Shown here piece by piece: positions 53,401-61,384 of a DNA stretch of 64,000 bases (position 1 is the first letter of the stretch; each line of letters begins with the position of its first letter). A program made the translations under genes and the position numbers. The notes below the pieces were generated by a model, which saw nothing but the letters and a program-made list of their open reading frames with translations, was not told where the DNA came from and did not search any database. Where the stretch lies: positions 524,001 through 588,000 of the forward strand of contig JABAKD010000025.1 in the NCBI GenBank assembly GCA_012845835.1, given 5' to 3'. The stretch is from Undaria pinnatifida (taxonomy: Eukaryota; Sar; Phaeophyceae; Laminariales; Alariaceae).

Positions 53401-56400
53401 TCCCCGGGAGAGAAGGGACACCCCGCCGCAGCATCGTCTTCCTGCTTGTCCGCGCCTTCCTGTCGGACCGATGAATGCCATTCAACACAGGGTCAAGATA
53501 AGTAAAGTGCGGTTCAACTCAATTCAATTCAATTTAATTCAAGCAAGATGTCAAGTCGGGATATCATGTCAACATCTCAATGCCGAGATCTCAAGATGAG
53601 GTTTCAAGTCGAGATCTCAGATCAAGACCTCAAGTCGAGATCTCAGATCAAGACCTCAAGTCGAGATCCCAGATCAAGATCTCAAGTCGAGATCTCACAT
53701 CAAGATCTCAAGTGGAGATCTCAGATCAAGATCTCAAGTGGAGATCTCAGATCAAGATCTCAAGCCCAGACCTGAATCGGACATCTCAAACAAGTCAAGT
53801 CAAGCCAAGTTTCCAACGACTAAAGTAAGCCGAAGCCAATATAATCCAAGCACTTCGTTAGGCTAAGTCAAGTCAAGCCAATCCATTCCAATCCACGATC
53901 CAAACTCAATACCAGGTACGTATTCGCTGTGCGTGTAAATGTATCCGGCTTTCAATCCCACCGAGTTGTTGGGGCTAAAATCTCGTCACGGAAGGTCAGA
54001 GGCCGGGGGCTACAACAGGATGATCCCCTTTTTCCCGAAAGCTAAAGGGAGTTCCAACTGCGCATTAATCTTCGACGCATTCTATACCCGGGGAGTCATG
54101 CCCTCAGGGAGGATACCCTCGGGCTGTTGATGCGCGATTGCAAAACAAATCTATACCCGGGGAGTCATGCCCTCAGGGAGGATACCCTCGGGCTGTTGAT
54201 GCGCGATTGCAAAACAAAATTAGAAGGCCAAAAGATACCTACTTATGATAGAGAGCTGCGAAAACCGAACAACTTCTACTCCAGCCAGCAACATGATACA
54301 CGTGTTAGCGTCTTTTTGGAATGTGAGATCAGTTGGTATGGATGCTGCCTCTAAAAAATCCGTAAATGGATCGTTCCCCAATATACCATACTTGAAGAGT
54401 AAGTACGAACGATACTGACATCATTTCAGCAGACAGTGTTCTCGACGTTGTTTCCCTTTCGAGCGCAAGCGTGACCTGGCCGTGCGACATTGACACTTGT
54501 AAAAACAGTAAAAGCAAAACAATAGCAAAAAGCACCACCACAAATCAAACCGGGTGTGATTCAAAACTTACCTCTTCAACTGCTCCATCTGCTCCATCGG
54601 CCATCTGCTCTGTCTTTCCCGCGACATCTAGAGCGAGAGACAGCTTGGGCGGGTACGCGGTAGTATCGCAAGCACGAACAACGCATCCAACCACCTGTGA
54701 AAACACCACACAAACACGAGAGGGCAAATCACGTCAGAACGCCTCTTCCAACGTATGACGCCATCATAAACACAACAGGTGGAGCTGTGAAATGCCGACA
54801 AGCCGCCGGCTAAAATATATCTAGGTATACAATATATATGCATATACCAGGCATGATATACCCCACGCACTGTGGATTACAACGTAACACCGGTAACTAA
54901 AGCACACAGCAAAGCACAGCACAGGGCAATTTGCTCTGCACAAGCAGCTCTTGGCATTATCAATTCGCTGTTCGCACCAAATCATGGGCATATTCTTTCA
55001 GCCCCCTTTACATGCTTTAGTTTCATTCTTCCTTGCGCGAGCGTAGCGGGCGGCGTCAGGTGCCCGCGGAGCGGAGCCCCTAGTAATTTATAACTATACA
55101 TTTTCGATTTTTTCTAGTATTACATACACGCCTCCCCTACGGCATGTGGCTATCACAGCGTGAAATTCCGGGGAGTTTCGAGAATTGAAAAGGGGGAGAG
55201 AAAATTTGGTAAAAACTCGAAAAATAAAAATAAAAATAGCCGCCGCGCAAATAACCCGGCAAGTAATACCGACCAGCACCAACGATTGTACGGCTTAGTC
55301 TATCATGATTTAGTTATCAATAGCTGGCTAGAAACAGTCAAGCAATGGCGTGTTTGCGGCAATTTTCGGCGCTATAGGTTTTGGTCATTGCTAAGAGATC
55401 GAGATCGAATCGTCCGTTCATGATTGCAAAATTTTCATCTTCCCGGAACCAGCATCGCCAAAGCGGAGGCCAACTTACGGCACAAAAAACAAGGTCTTGC
55501 AGGCTATCACGCAACTACGGAATCACGCGAACAGGAAAAAAAAGCCACCATACGCACACGGCAAACCACACCAGAGGGCGCATCTTGCTGCTACGAGCAC
55601 GGTGATTATCATGCCATATCAAAATATGTTAAAAAAAAGCCATCAAATCAGACAAATGGAGCGAAAATAATGTCAGAAAGCGACTTGCACGCAGGATACG
55701 GAGCGGCTCTACTGCGTGCGTGCTGGTTCTATTCGTCGACCGTGCTACGTTCGAACATTTTCAGGCAAGTACGTGGCATGGGGAGGTAGGCAGGGTGGGG
55801 GTGGAGTGATGGAAGTGGTGAGCTAGAAGCGGGAATAAGGGATGGAGTGGGGGAAGTGGGGAGAGAGCGACGGACGAAGGGAAGGACGGGGCGTAGACTC
55901 TGAAAAAAAGCTCGGGGCAAAGATGAGGAGTATCATTCATCATACATAGCGCGGCTGAATTCCAAGGGATACTAACCCTGCCATTGATTTGACACCGTCA
56001 TCCGGCATCATCGACATCTTTCAGTCCGGTGGCGACAAATGACAGCAGGTCATCATGGGGACCTGGTGCATATGGTGGACCCTCGAGAGTTTCACGTTAC
56101 TTCCTCCCAAAAGGACGTTGTTTCGGCCTATTCAGTGACCGTGAGGTAGAACTCAGCGAAATGAGCGAAAAGCAATGTGAAAACATAACCCACATACGAC
56201 CCGCCCCGCGACAAGGGACCCCACACACGACAATCCCCGTATTTTTTCGCCTGTTTTGTCAACAGGGACTTGGATTTCAGTTCAGCCAAGTGAGCTAATG
56301 TGAAGAATTCTTTATCGTCATCAACGGGAAACGAGGCATCATCGGAAAGGATCGTACCTGGCCGGACGAGAACGCCTCGGAAGGGTCGTGAATGCCGTGC

Positions 56401-57330
56401 CTAGTCAGGGCCTTGGCGGGAAGCAGCCCGAACACGTTTCCGTAGAAGGAAACGTGTAGCCCAAACGGCGCGACTTTCGTCACAAACCCCGTGCAAGACA
56501 TGCCTTCCTTAGCCTGCAAGCCCCAAGAATGTACGACAAAAACAATACCGAGCGACGTTGTGTCATGTTGTGGACGGTGTTGTGACAGCATGTCGTGCAA
56601 GACATGCCCCCGCCTGTAGCCTGCAAAACTCAAAGCACATCGATGAATCTAAAAATAAGCGACAATGTGTCAAAATAACCATACTTCAAGCCATGCTTTC
56701 CTTGCCTAGAAACTTCAGCACTGTGAAAACCAAATAAGACGTGCGGAAAGGTGTTGCACCAAGCTGCTGTACGAGATATGCATGCATTCCTTCGACTGAA
56801 CGAACAAAAACAGCACACGAGAAAAAAAAACATGAAGCGATGTTGGGCAAATGATCCTAACACAACTACACATCGTGGCCACACCAACATGGTTCCAACA
56901 GGACTTCAGCAAATTGTTAAGCGAACAACTACTTGGGACGACAACAGGATGCAGTACGAAAGTAACCTGGCAGATAAGCGCGTAAACCCCATCGAGGTAA
57001 CGTTTGACTCCCAGGTTATACGTATACACATGTAACTTTTTATGATGTATATATCGCCACTACTCTGGACTGCTACCCCACATCGACAAAAGTTCACTTG
57101 AAATAATAATTGAATAACTCGTACGAAGTACGTTTTAACATGACATGATGACATACGATGTACATGACTTTGTAGAGGTTGCTAGTCAGGTTTGGCGTGT
57201 CTCTTCTCACCTCTTGGTAGGATGTGATCGGCTTGCGCTTGTCTTTGAGCATGGACTTCTTCAAAGTCAGGGTGGCCTTGCTCGAGCCAGCGTCGACGGT
57301 CAACACCCTGCCCTTCACCCGGCCGCCCAC
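25964..57330 (-). CDS. RRP5: rRNA biogenesis protein RRP5/PDCD11, 5' incomplete
   Basis: Twenty-six exons in transcript order: 57330-57211, 56513-56358, 54694-54572, 53459-52882, 52471-52141, 51573-51505, 50270-50133, 49779-49522, 47692-47558, 46421-46278, 45579-45313, 44099-43894, 42834-42632, 41803-41533, 39485-39254, 38099-37941, 33391-33212, 32975-32874, 32313-31799, 31377-31287, 31057-30944, 30429-30241, 29880-29800, 27497-27379, 26743-26578, 26104-25964. Every junction is GT-AG and in phase; total 5,088 nt (1,695 codons plus stop). About eleven S1 OB-fold RNA-binding domains are visible (for example [62 protein letters not shown]), then [10 protein letters not shown], an acidic linker and HAT repeats. 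RRP5 is a nucleolar factor needed for cleavages A0-A3 of pre-rRNA, hence both subunits. The first exon here encodes the second half of an S1 domain, so the N-terminal exons lie farther 5' (right) and were not found. Confidence 0.95.
28982..29172 (+). repeat. 200-bp dispersed repeat, copy 1
   Basis: Begins near GTACCCGGCTTTCAATCCCA and ends with CCCTCGGGCTGTTGATGCGC. Near-identical copies lie at 53938-54138 and 60468-60656 in the same orientation. Inner landmarks are GAGTTGTTGGGGCTA, GGCCGGGGGCTACAA and CATTCTATACCCGGGG. No terminal inverted repeat or coding frame is shared, so the class is unknown. Confidence 0.8.
31799..32313 (-). other. RRP5 exon encoding the acidic linker between S1 and HAT regions
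   Basis: This exon begins by finishing the last S1 domain ([10 protein letters not shown]) and then encodes a long Asp/Glu/Ser-rich run (a GAT/GAC/GAG microsatellite, about 31990-32115 on the + strand). It ends in a Gly-rich stretch that joins the basic SKGHRSRKK segment in the next exon. In the reading from 57330 it covers residues about 1225-1395. An acidic, Lys-flanked linker at this position is usual for RRP5; the length of the uninterrupted Asp/Glu run is probably variable. Confidence 0.88.
32399..32611. mobile_element. CAGTA-ended MITE-like element, copy 1
   Basis: Left end CAGTACAGCAGCCC... with CGAATAAGGCGG; right end CGCCTTATCGGTGGACCCC then TACTG, an imperfect inverted repeat of the left end. 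Related elements are at 36130-36264, 44324-44592 and 51711-51909. No coding capacity. It lies in an RRP5 intron. Confidence 0.6.
33988..37172 (-). ncRNA. array of six conserved ~90-base units in one RRP5 intron; possible box C/D-like snoRNA cluster or MITE array
   Basis: Six same-orientation copies at 33988-34090, 34851-34950, 35425-35530, 35889-35993, 36461-36557 and 37093-37172 (5' half diverged). On the + strand two conserved blocks (ATTTTGGGAATGGCTG..GTCATCCA and ATCAGTGGATTAGCTCTGAT..TTCAGGTAATCA) are joined by a spacer whose length changes, which breaks any reading frame. Ends GGACCCG and CGGGTCC can pair. Read on the RRP5 sense strand the order is stem, TGATTA (C-like, 5 of 6), CTGA (D'), GGATGA (C'-like, 5 of 6), ATGA (D-like, 3 of 4), stem. 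That is box C/D architecture with imperfect terminal boxes. I could not match the guides to rRNA from memory. A MITE with a 7-base terminal repeat is the alternative. Spacing is 460-870 bases with unrelated sequence between. Confidence 0.45.
36130..36264. mobile_element. CAGTA-ended MITE-like element, copy 2 (5' truncated)
   Basis: Retains the inner and right part of the family: GTCGCGCCAAG, GCTGTATATCGGGATACCGC, CTTATCGGAGGG and terminal TACTG. The left terminal repeat is lost. Confidence 0.5.
37820..37932 (-). pseudogene. decayed copy of the 3' half of the RRP5 exon at 37941-38099
   Basis: On the - strand the words CCGACCGCATT, ACCCTGCACAGGAGTTCCCG, TGTGAAAGGC and GCAGGGAAAGCCCTCACGAA copy exon positions about 38015-37941. 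It lies directly downstream of the exon within the following intron, in the same orientation, with about one change in five bases and no intact donor. Confidence 0.72.
38415..39157 (-). mobile_element. LINE 3' end, 5' truncated
   Basis: Nearly identical, in opposite orientation, to 63173-63907. It contains the terminal coding piece of the element (ending RVARYQAD then TAG, read on the - strand near 38945), a long T/TTTTA-rich 3' UTR and a CACACA tail at 38419. It lies in an RRP5 intron and is antisense to nothing obvious. Only the last few hundred bases of the element are present, as expected for 5'-truncated target-primed insertion. Confidence 0.7.
39588..39680 (-). pseudogene. decayed copy of the 5' boundary of the RRP5 exon at 39254-39485
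   Basis: On the - strand, TTTCGATGCTCTTCGCCGGC, then TTAG, then GTTTGTGGACGGCCAA resembles the intron end and exon start at 39485 (TTCCGATGCCCGTCGCCCAC, CTAG, GTTCGTGGACGGGCAA). The copy is upstream in the gene sense and quickly runs into stops. Confidence 0.65.
39740..40060. repeat. tandem duplication with period about 151 bases
   Basis: Two diverged units, about 39755-39890 and 39906-40045, share ATAGTT.CCGCGC.CAG, CATCACCCTGTTG, AGTTCCAAGGGGAGTCGCCG and GAGGACACAC. Neither unit fits as an RRP5 exon because the flanking exons join in phase without it. The conserved central words suggest a non-coding function or a recent origin; I cannot classify it. Confidence 0.75.
40770..41068 (+). repeat. 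290-bp dispersed direct repeat, copy 1
   Basis: Runs from TAAATGTCACGAGGCTCTCA to GTCCATGGCCCGGGAGGCA. A close copy is at 43152-43448 and a fragment at 43640-43685, all in the same orientation. No shared intact reading frame; class unknown. Confidence 0.8.
41101..41123 (+). repeat. short interstitial telomere-like tract
   Basis: TAGGGTTAGGGTTAGG followed by TTAGG occurs inside an RRP5 intron. It is only about three units long. Confidence 0.7.
41195..41332 (-). mobile_element. SINE-like family fragment
   Basis: Reverse-orientation body of the SINE-like family: CTCCTGCTCCCTCCCTAG, GATCCGGGGTCAC, CTCCCCCCTCCCCACTAC and ATCGCGAGA. The tRNA-like head is absent. Confidence 0.6.
41960..42245 (-). 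mobile_element. SINE-like family copy without head
   Basis: Longest reverse copy of the body. Read on the - strand it has GGGATCAAATCAACT, CACCTAGCAGCGTGGGTAGG, TCGCGATAAAAAACTGAAGG, GGGAGGGGGGAGAAGATC and GTGACCCTGGC, matching the + strand copy at 59735-59920 word for word with modest divergence. Confidence 0.65.
42410..42502 (-). pseudogene. partial copy of the 3' half of the RRP5 exon at 42632-42834, still open
   Basis: On the - strand it begins after TAG with GCGTTATTCAGGAGGGGCG, corresponding to the exon word GCGTTGTTCAGGAGGGGGA, and continues through GCGCGCAGCGTGGACGG to a donor-like GGAG/GTAAAT. Unlike the other copies its frame is still open for about 29 codons ([16 protein letters not shown]...). 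Its phase does not permit simple replacement of the parent exon. Confidence 0.75.
43152..43448 (+). repeat. 290-bp dispersed direct repeat, copy 2
   Basis: Near-identical to 40770-41068; small indels between copies include the length of the C run in CTAGCCCCCCCC. A 45-base fragment of the same family (GACAAAACAACCGTCCATG) recurs at 43640-43685. Confidence 0.8.
44324..44592. mobile_element. CAGTA-ended MITE-like element, copy 3
   Basis: Left end TAGTAGGAGTTCCCCAATAA then GGCGG; right end CCGTCTTGGTGGAGGACTCC then TAC, an imperfect inverted repeat. An internal (CTA)n run sits at 44461-44492. Confidence 0.62.
46500..46605 (-). pseudogene. decayed copy of the 5' part of the RRP5 exon at 46278-46421
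   Basis: + strand words GGGTACTCCACGGCCACCTC, CGTCAAGACGATCCCCAGTG and CACCGCCATCACCT copy exon words GGGTACTTCACGGCGACCTT, CGTCGAGGCGATCCCAGTG and CACCGCCATCACCT. It includes the copied acceptor region (CACCACCCTGCC). One extra C breaks the frame. Confidence 0.75.
47768..48145 (+). mobile_element. tRNA-headed SINE-like element
   Basis: The head carries GTCGCCCCGGTGGCGTATCA with an A-box-like TGGCGTATCAGG and a B-box-like GAGTTCGAGCCCC about 47824-47836. The body contains GCGATAAAAATTGAAGG and GGAGAAGGGACGACACCTGT, and the 3' end is A-rich followed by a (TAG)n tail at 48080-48130. The second headed copy is at 59612-60062. Heads, order of blocks and simple-repeat tail fit a tRNA-derived SINE; the head is unlikely to fold as a functional tRNA. 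Confidence 0.65.
49995..50037 (-). pseudogene. short decayed copy of part of the RRP5 exon at 50133-50270
   Basis: + strand GCCCGCTTGGCATCCGGCGT and GGCTAGCACCAT copy exon words GCCCACTTGGCGTCCGGCTT and CGCAAGCACTAC (50175-50205). It lies downstream in the gene sense; only about 40 bases remain recognisable. Confidence 0.55.
51711..51909. mobile_element. CAGTA-ended MITE-like element, copy 4
   Basis: Left end CAGTACGGGGCGTGGGAGTA then AGGCGG; right end CCGCCTTGTTGGGGGACCCC then TACTG. Inner words GTCGCGCCAAGCGATCATGA and GTATATCGGGATACCGCC match the other three copies. Confidence 0.65.
53585..53790 (+). repeat. GAGATCTCAGATCAAGACCTCAAGTC-type minisatellite
   Basis: About eight imperfect 24-26-base units containing AGATCTCAGATCAAG and CTCAAGT lie in the RRP5 intron upstream of the exon at 53459. 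AGATCT is itself palindromic, so the array has inverted character. Confidence 0.88.
53938..54218 (+). repeat. 200-bp dispersed repeat, copy 2, with duplicated 3' end
   Basis: Same family as 28982-29172. Its last 68 bases or so (CTATACCCGGGGAGTCATGC ... GATTGCAAAACAAA) are tandemly duplicated at about 54083-54150 and 54151-54218, with almost no divergence between the two, so that duplication is recent. Confidence 0.8.
56575..56712 (-). pseudogene. two short decayed copies of the 5' end of the RRP5 exon at 56358-56513
   Basis: The + strand exon-boundary words GTGCAAGACATGCCTTCCTT and AGCCTGCAAG (56491-56520) recur as GTGCAAGACATGCCCCCGCC..AGCCTGCAA near 56597-56627 and as CAAGCCATGCTTTCCTTGCC..TAG near 56688-56709. 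Both lie upstream in the gene sense. Confidence 0.55.
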
Positions 57331-59274
57331 CTGCAGCACAACGAAACCGAGCGCGGGGGCCACAGGTAAACATCAAACCAGGCATCAATAACAGCAAAAG
57401 GCCTTTCGCAGGAAAATGAGCACATTCTAGGCACACTGCAATGAAATTGTTAATAGCAAGGATGCGTATTTCCTCACCTGGAACCCAGAATTTTCCGGGA
57501 AACAGCCTTTTTCAGTTTATCCTAAATTGCTCCCCTACTTCCTCTCATTCCAGGGGGATAAGGAGGCATTTTGTTGGGGACAAAACATTGTCATCCCCGA
57601 GTGGTCCATGCACTAGCGTAAGCACGAGTATACGATCTATCCAGGCCTCTGGGCAGTCATTTTTAGTCATTTTCATTCCACACAGTAGTGTCAGGGCAGA
57701 ATGCGAGTGCCTGAGTTACATTCATCGGTTTCAGTTATCTTTCACTTGTCCATGCCCTAGTTGGTTTCGTCCGGCAGCCGTCCATCTAATGTTGGAAAAC
57801 CACTACTACTCTGTAGTGCTGGTACAAGCGATCTCTGACGTGCGAATACATAATGTGGCAAGGCAATCAGCAATACAAAGTACAAAGCAGGACGCGAGCA
57901 GCCACAGCAGAGCGCTGCTGCGTAGTATGTGTGTAGCGGTCGCGACCGTATCCGCGGGCTGTTAACATAAACATGGACGCCTCAACGAAATCCCAACGTC
58001 CCAGCTCCATCTGCGCCGAGTTCACCCGTTCCATTTGGATGTGATTCCTCGCATAGTTAAGAGTTATTTATTTGTGTCCGTATTCCTTCCATAGGCCTCC
58101 TGTTACTAGAGGACCGCTGCTAGGCTGCACAGCCTTCACGACGTTTTTGTCATTTTAACGGGGGTTTCCATTCAATTATGGAGTCGTTATTAGCGCGGGG
58201 ATGGGGGGTGTAAGGAATTTCCTCTGAAAAATATTACGACCTCAAGCCCTATATATTTCGGGTAATTATCGCTACCCGGAAATACGCATCCTTGAAAATT
58301 ACCACAATATAGCACAATGTATTAATCAGTACATTGTGAAGTGTAAACGTAATATTAATAGCGCATTCTGATGTGTTACTTTGCACATCCTAATAGGTTG
58401 TTAATGGCTGGAGGGCACACATCAACTAAATAATCCTCCGCATAAAAAGACGATGTCACCCCGACACATCTCCAGCACATCAAAACCACTACGAAAACCC
58501 ATCAAACACATGCCAACACAACAAAATCCTTGCCACTTCGTAGGGGCAGCCAGCATCTAACATATTATTAGGTTTATCATGAGGGTTAGGGCCATGGGGA
58601 ACCACGGTAAGAGGATGGCACACGGAGACCCATGACCCGCACGCACACAATCACCACGAGAGCAGCAATCGTCTTTTTTTTAGTTTTTTTTTTACGAGGC
58701 AGTAGTACAACATGTTTCTTACGTCACTGATTTTCGTAGAGTTGGTAGAGTTGTATACCCTTCATGGGGAACGACCGCCTGCATTTTTCAATTTTCAGGC
58801 ACGGCCGTCGTACCTGCGCTGCAACCAGTCAGATAACTCGGGAAACGGGGCGATCATTGATATTTTACAAGGGTTTTTGGTTCGATTGCTCTTTTTTCAC
58901 TGCATGCCCGTGGGTCGTCACGCACTCCAGACAGCAGACGCGTTCGTCTGGGCTCACGATTACCGTGCGGTTCGTATACGGTGCAGGCAGCCCAACCGCT
59001 GTTAATTGTAGCCGCGAGTTGGTTAGTTGTGGGAACGGGGGAACTCTATGCTGTAGTTGAGTGGATACCCGCGGCCATGTGAGTTCAGTTTGCACAATGG
59101 ATCATTTCACTTGTGCGCCTTCTTCGTATCGCGCGTTTTAGGCGGGAAAGCGTAGTATTTCCCGGACGAACTTTGATTTCGGATCTTCCTAGGGCTCTAG
59201 CACTTTTGGGTGACCACGGACTCTAGATGTTTGACAATAGTAAATGTGAGACAACAACATATACTAAAAGTATC

Positions 59275-59592
59275 TGAAAAATCAGTCAACCATTACCTTA
59301 TGTTGTGTGAACCGTTCGAACCCATGTCAACATGCTAACCCCAACTCCTTCTCATTTGCCGAAAAGCAACATAAAAACAAAAATTGTCTTCAAAACAACT
59401 CCGTATGGTTGAAATGAAAGCCGGGTGCACCCACACACGGAAAACGAGCAATGGCTGCCTGATTATGGAGGCGTTTTTTGTTTTAATGTTGCTTTTCGGC
59501 AGTGAGAAGGAGCTGGGGTTAACGTGTTGACATGTTAACATGGGTTCAAACGGTTCACACAAAACAGAGTAACGGTTGACTGAGCTTTGAGG
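59275..59592. mobile_element. fold-back (MITE-like) element
   Basis: Arms of about 115 bases are imperfect inverted repeats: left TCAGTCAACCATTACC ... GTGAACCGTTCGAACCCATG ... GCCGAAAAGCAACAT; right ATGTTGCTTTTCGGC ... CATGGGTTCAAACGGTTCAC ... GGTTGACTGA. The centre is about 80 bases. No coding capacity. Ends are TCAGTCAACC and GGTTGACTGA. Confidence 0.82.
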
Positions 59593-59611
59593 CAAATATA
59601 TTACACGTCAG

Positions 59612-60062
59612 CCGGTCGCCCCGGTGGTCTAGCGGTCACCCTCGAATACTACTTCTAGCGTTCGTCCTTGACATGTTGAGTTTGATTCTCACCGTGGTGA
59701 GATTTTGAATATATTTGCAAAAATAAATGCCACAAAGGGATCAACTAAACTAAGAGCGCCTAGCAGTGTGGGCAGGTACAATTCGACGCAGCTCGACGAG
59801 GGAAGAAAAGTGCTGGATACCTCTCGCGATAAAAATGAAGGCATGCACCGTAGTGGGGAGGGGAGAGAAGGGCCAACTATGTGACCCCGGATCTGGATTA
59901 CTACTGGGAGGGAGGGCGAGAGTAATTCAAGGATAATAAATGGGATGCAAAAAGAAAGAGAAAAAAAAGATGAGGATGCTGCTTGCCGGTAGAAGCAAGA
60001 GTTTTTGTGCTTGCATGTTTTCGATGGATTTTGGTAGTGGTAGTGGTAGTAGTAGTATATAG
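59612..60062 (+). mobile_element. tRNA-headed SINE-like element
   Basis: Head GTCGCCCCGGTGGTCTAGCG with an A-box-like TGGTCTAGCGGTCA and a B-box-like GAGTTTGATTCTC at about 59678. Body: GGGATCAACTAAACT, GCGCCTAGCAGTGTGGGCAG, CGCGATAAAAATGAAGG, GGGGAGGGGAGAGAAGG and TGTGACCCCGG. The 3' end has GGTAGTGGTAGTAGTAG. It is the most complete member and defines the block order for the family. Confidence 0.68.
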
Positions 60063-60467
60063 GTAAGGGTGACCTCATTGTGAAGAAAAAATAGTAGATG
60101 TGTGTCGTGCTTCATGCCCTTTCGTTCCGACTTCGCCCTCCAGCCATCACTGTAACAACCCATTAGAATGTGCGAATTGACACGTCAGCCATGAACAACC
60201 CATTAGAATGTGCGAATAAACCCATTAAATGTGCGAATTGCCACATCAGCCATTAACAACCCATTACGACGTAGAACGTGCAAATTGACACGTAGGAATG
60301 TGCTGCAAATATTACACTTACACATCAGGAGGGTCCAGCCGTTGATCATTCATAAACAACCGTTCCAAAATATAGGTCAAGTCAAGCCAGTTCAATCGAC
60401 CAAAACAATGAAATTCAAGCCAATCCAATCCAAGTGAATCAAACAAAATTGAAGGTTGTACGTATAC

Positions 60468-60656
60468 ATGTACCCGGCTTTCAATCCCACCGAGTTGTTG
60501 GGGCTAGAATCTCGTCTCGGAAGGTCAAAGGCCGGGGGCTACAAAGGGAAAACCTCCTTTTCCCGAAAGATAAAGGGAGTTCCAACTGCGCATTAATCTT
60601 CGCCGCATTCTATACCCGGGGAGTTATGCCCTGAGGTCCCCTCGGGCTGTTGATGG
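60468..60656 (+). repeat. 200-bp dispersed repeat, copy 3
   Basis: Third copy of the family at 28982 and 53938, same orientation, from CCCGGCTTTCAATCCCACCG to CCCTCGGGCTGTTGATG. Confidence 0.8.
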
Positions 60657-60689
60657 GCAAACCTATAACTGGCGATAGAGCAAAAAGCT

Positions 60690-60850
60690 CTGTGAGCAGC
60701 TGCCAAATGGTCCAACTCAGCAAATTACTATTTTCCCGCTGCAAAAATGGTTCAACTCATGAAATACTTCGTTTACAGCTGTTAAAACGATCCAACTCAC
60801 AGGAAATTTTACGCCGTTCATGGCTGCCAAAATGGTCCAACTCAGCATGC
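60690..60850 (+). repeat. degenerate ~45-bp tandem repeat
   Basis: Four units share GCTGCAAAAATGGTTCAACTCA-like words (CAGCTGCCAAATGGTCCAAC at 60698, then near 60736, 60777 and 60825). No coding frame is conserved. Confidence 0.7.
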
Positions 60851-60956
60851 GCTCGTACATGAAAAGAGAAAATAAAACAGGGTGAAGATCAGACACCAAA
60901 AAAAAAAAAAGGAGGGGAGACCGTGCGCTCGCATAAGGTAGACTGAAGAATGGTGT

Positions 60957-61030
60957 ATCTCAGCGATCTTGGTGGTTCGTGTCGTCATCCCGACGGTCGA
61001 GAGTAGCAAATACATCTTGCATCATAGATA
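60957..61030 (-). ncRNA. candidate box C/D snoRNA, copy A (two guides against one LSU rRNA segment)
   Basis: On the - strand the order is ATC, C box ATGATGC (61025-61019), a guide TATTTGCTACT, a D'-like CTCGA, spacer, C'-like GGATGAC, a guide ACCACCAAGATC, D box CTGA (60963-60960), GAT. The two guides are complementary to GATCTTGGTGGT and AGTAGCAAATA, which I recall as directly adjacent words in eukaryotic LSU rRNA. The five-nucleotide rule at box D would place a 2'-O-methyl on the C of GATC. The strand equals that of RRP5. Two other copies follow at 61385 and 61706. Confidence 0.62.
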
Positions 61031-61384
61031 TAATCCCATTCATACGTGCTGTCCGTACCGCATACCCCACAGTCAAGAGAAAACAAAAAAACTACATCAC
61101 GAGTGTAGCTATTCTTCATAATCATATCGGTACATATGAAACTGCGGTCGTTTTACTCTGGCCAAAAAAAGGCCTCCGTACAAAAGCGCCACAGCTTCCC
61201 ATCCCTTCTACAACAAGCGCATATATTGCATGGCATTATACACAAACGCGTTCCTGCATGGCGTAAATTTCAACAAGCAAGCAAATCTCCATCCGCACAG
61301 AATGCAAAAATAAACTAAAAAATGTCCATGTTGTTCAAACTGTGGAACAAGATGGCAGCGAGGGCCGTACATGAGGACGATGGA

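Noticed and set aside
53585-53790. CRISPR-like array
   Set aside because: Repeats are contiguous and degenerate with no unique spacers; the window is eukaryotic.
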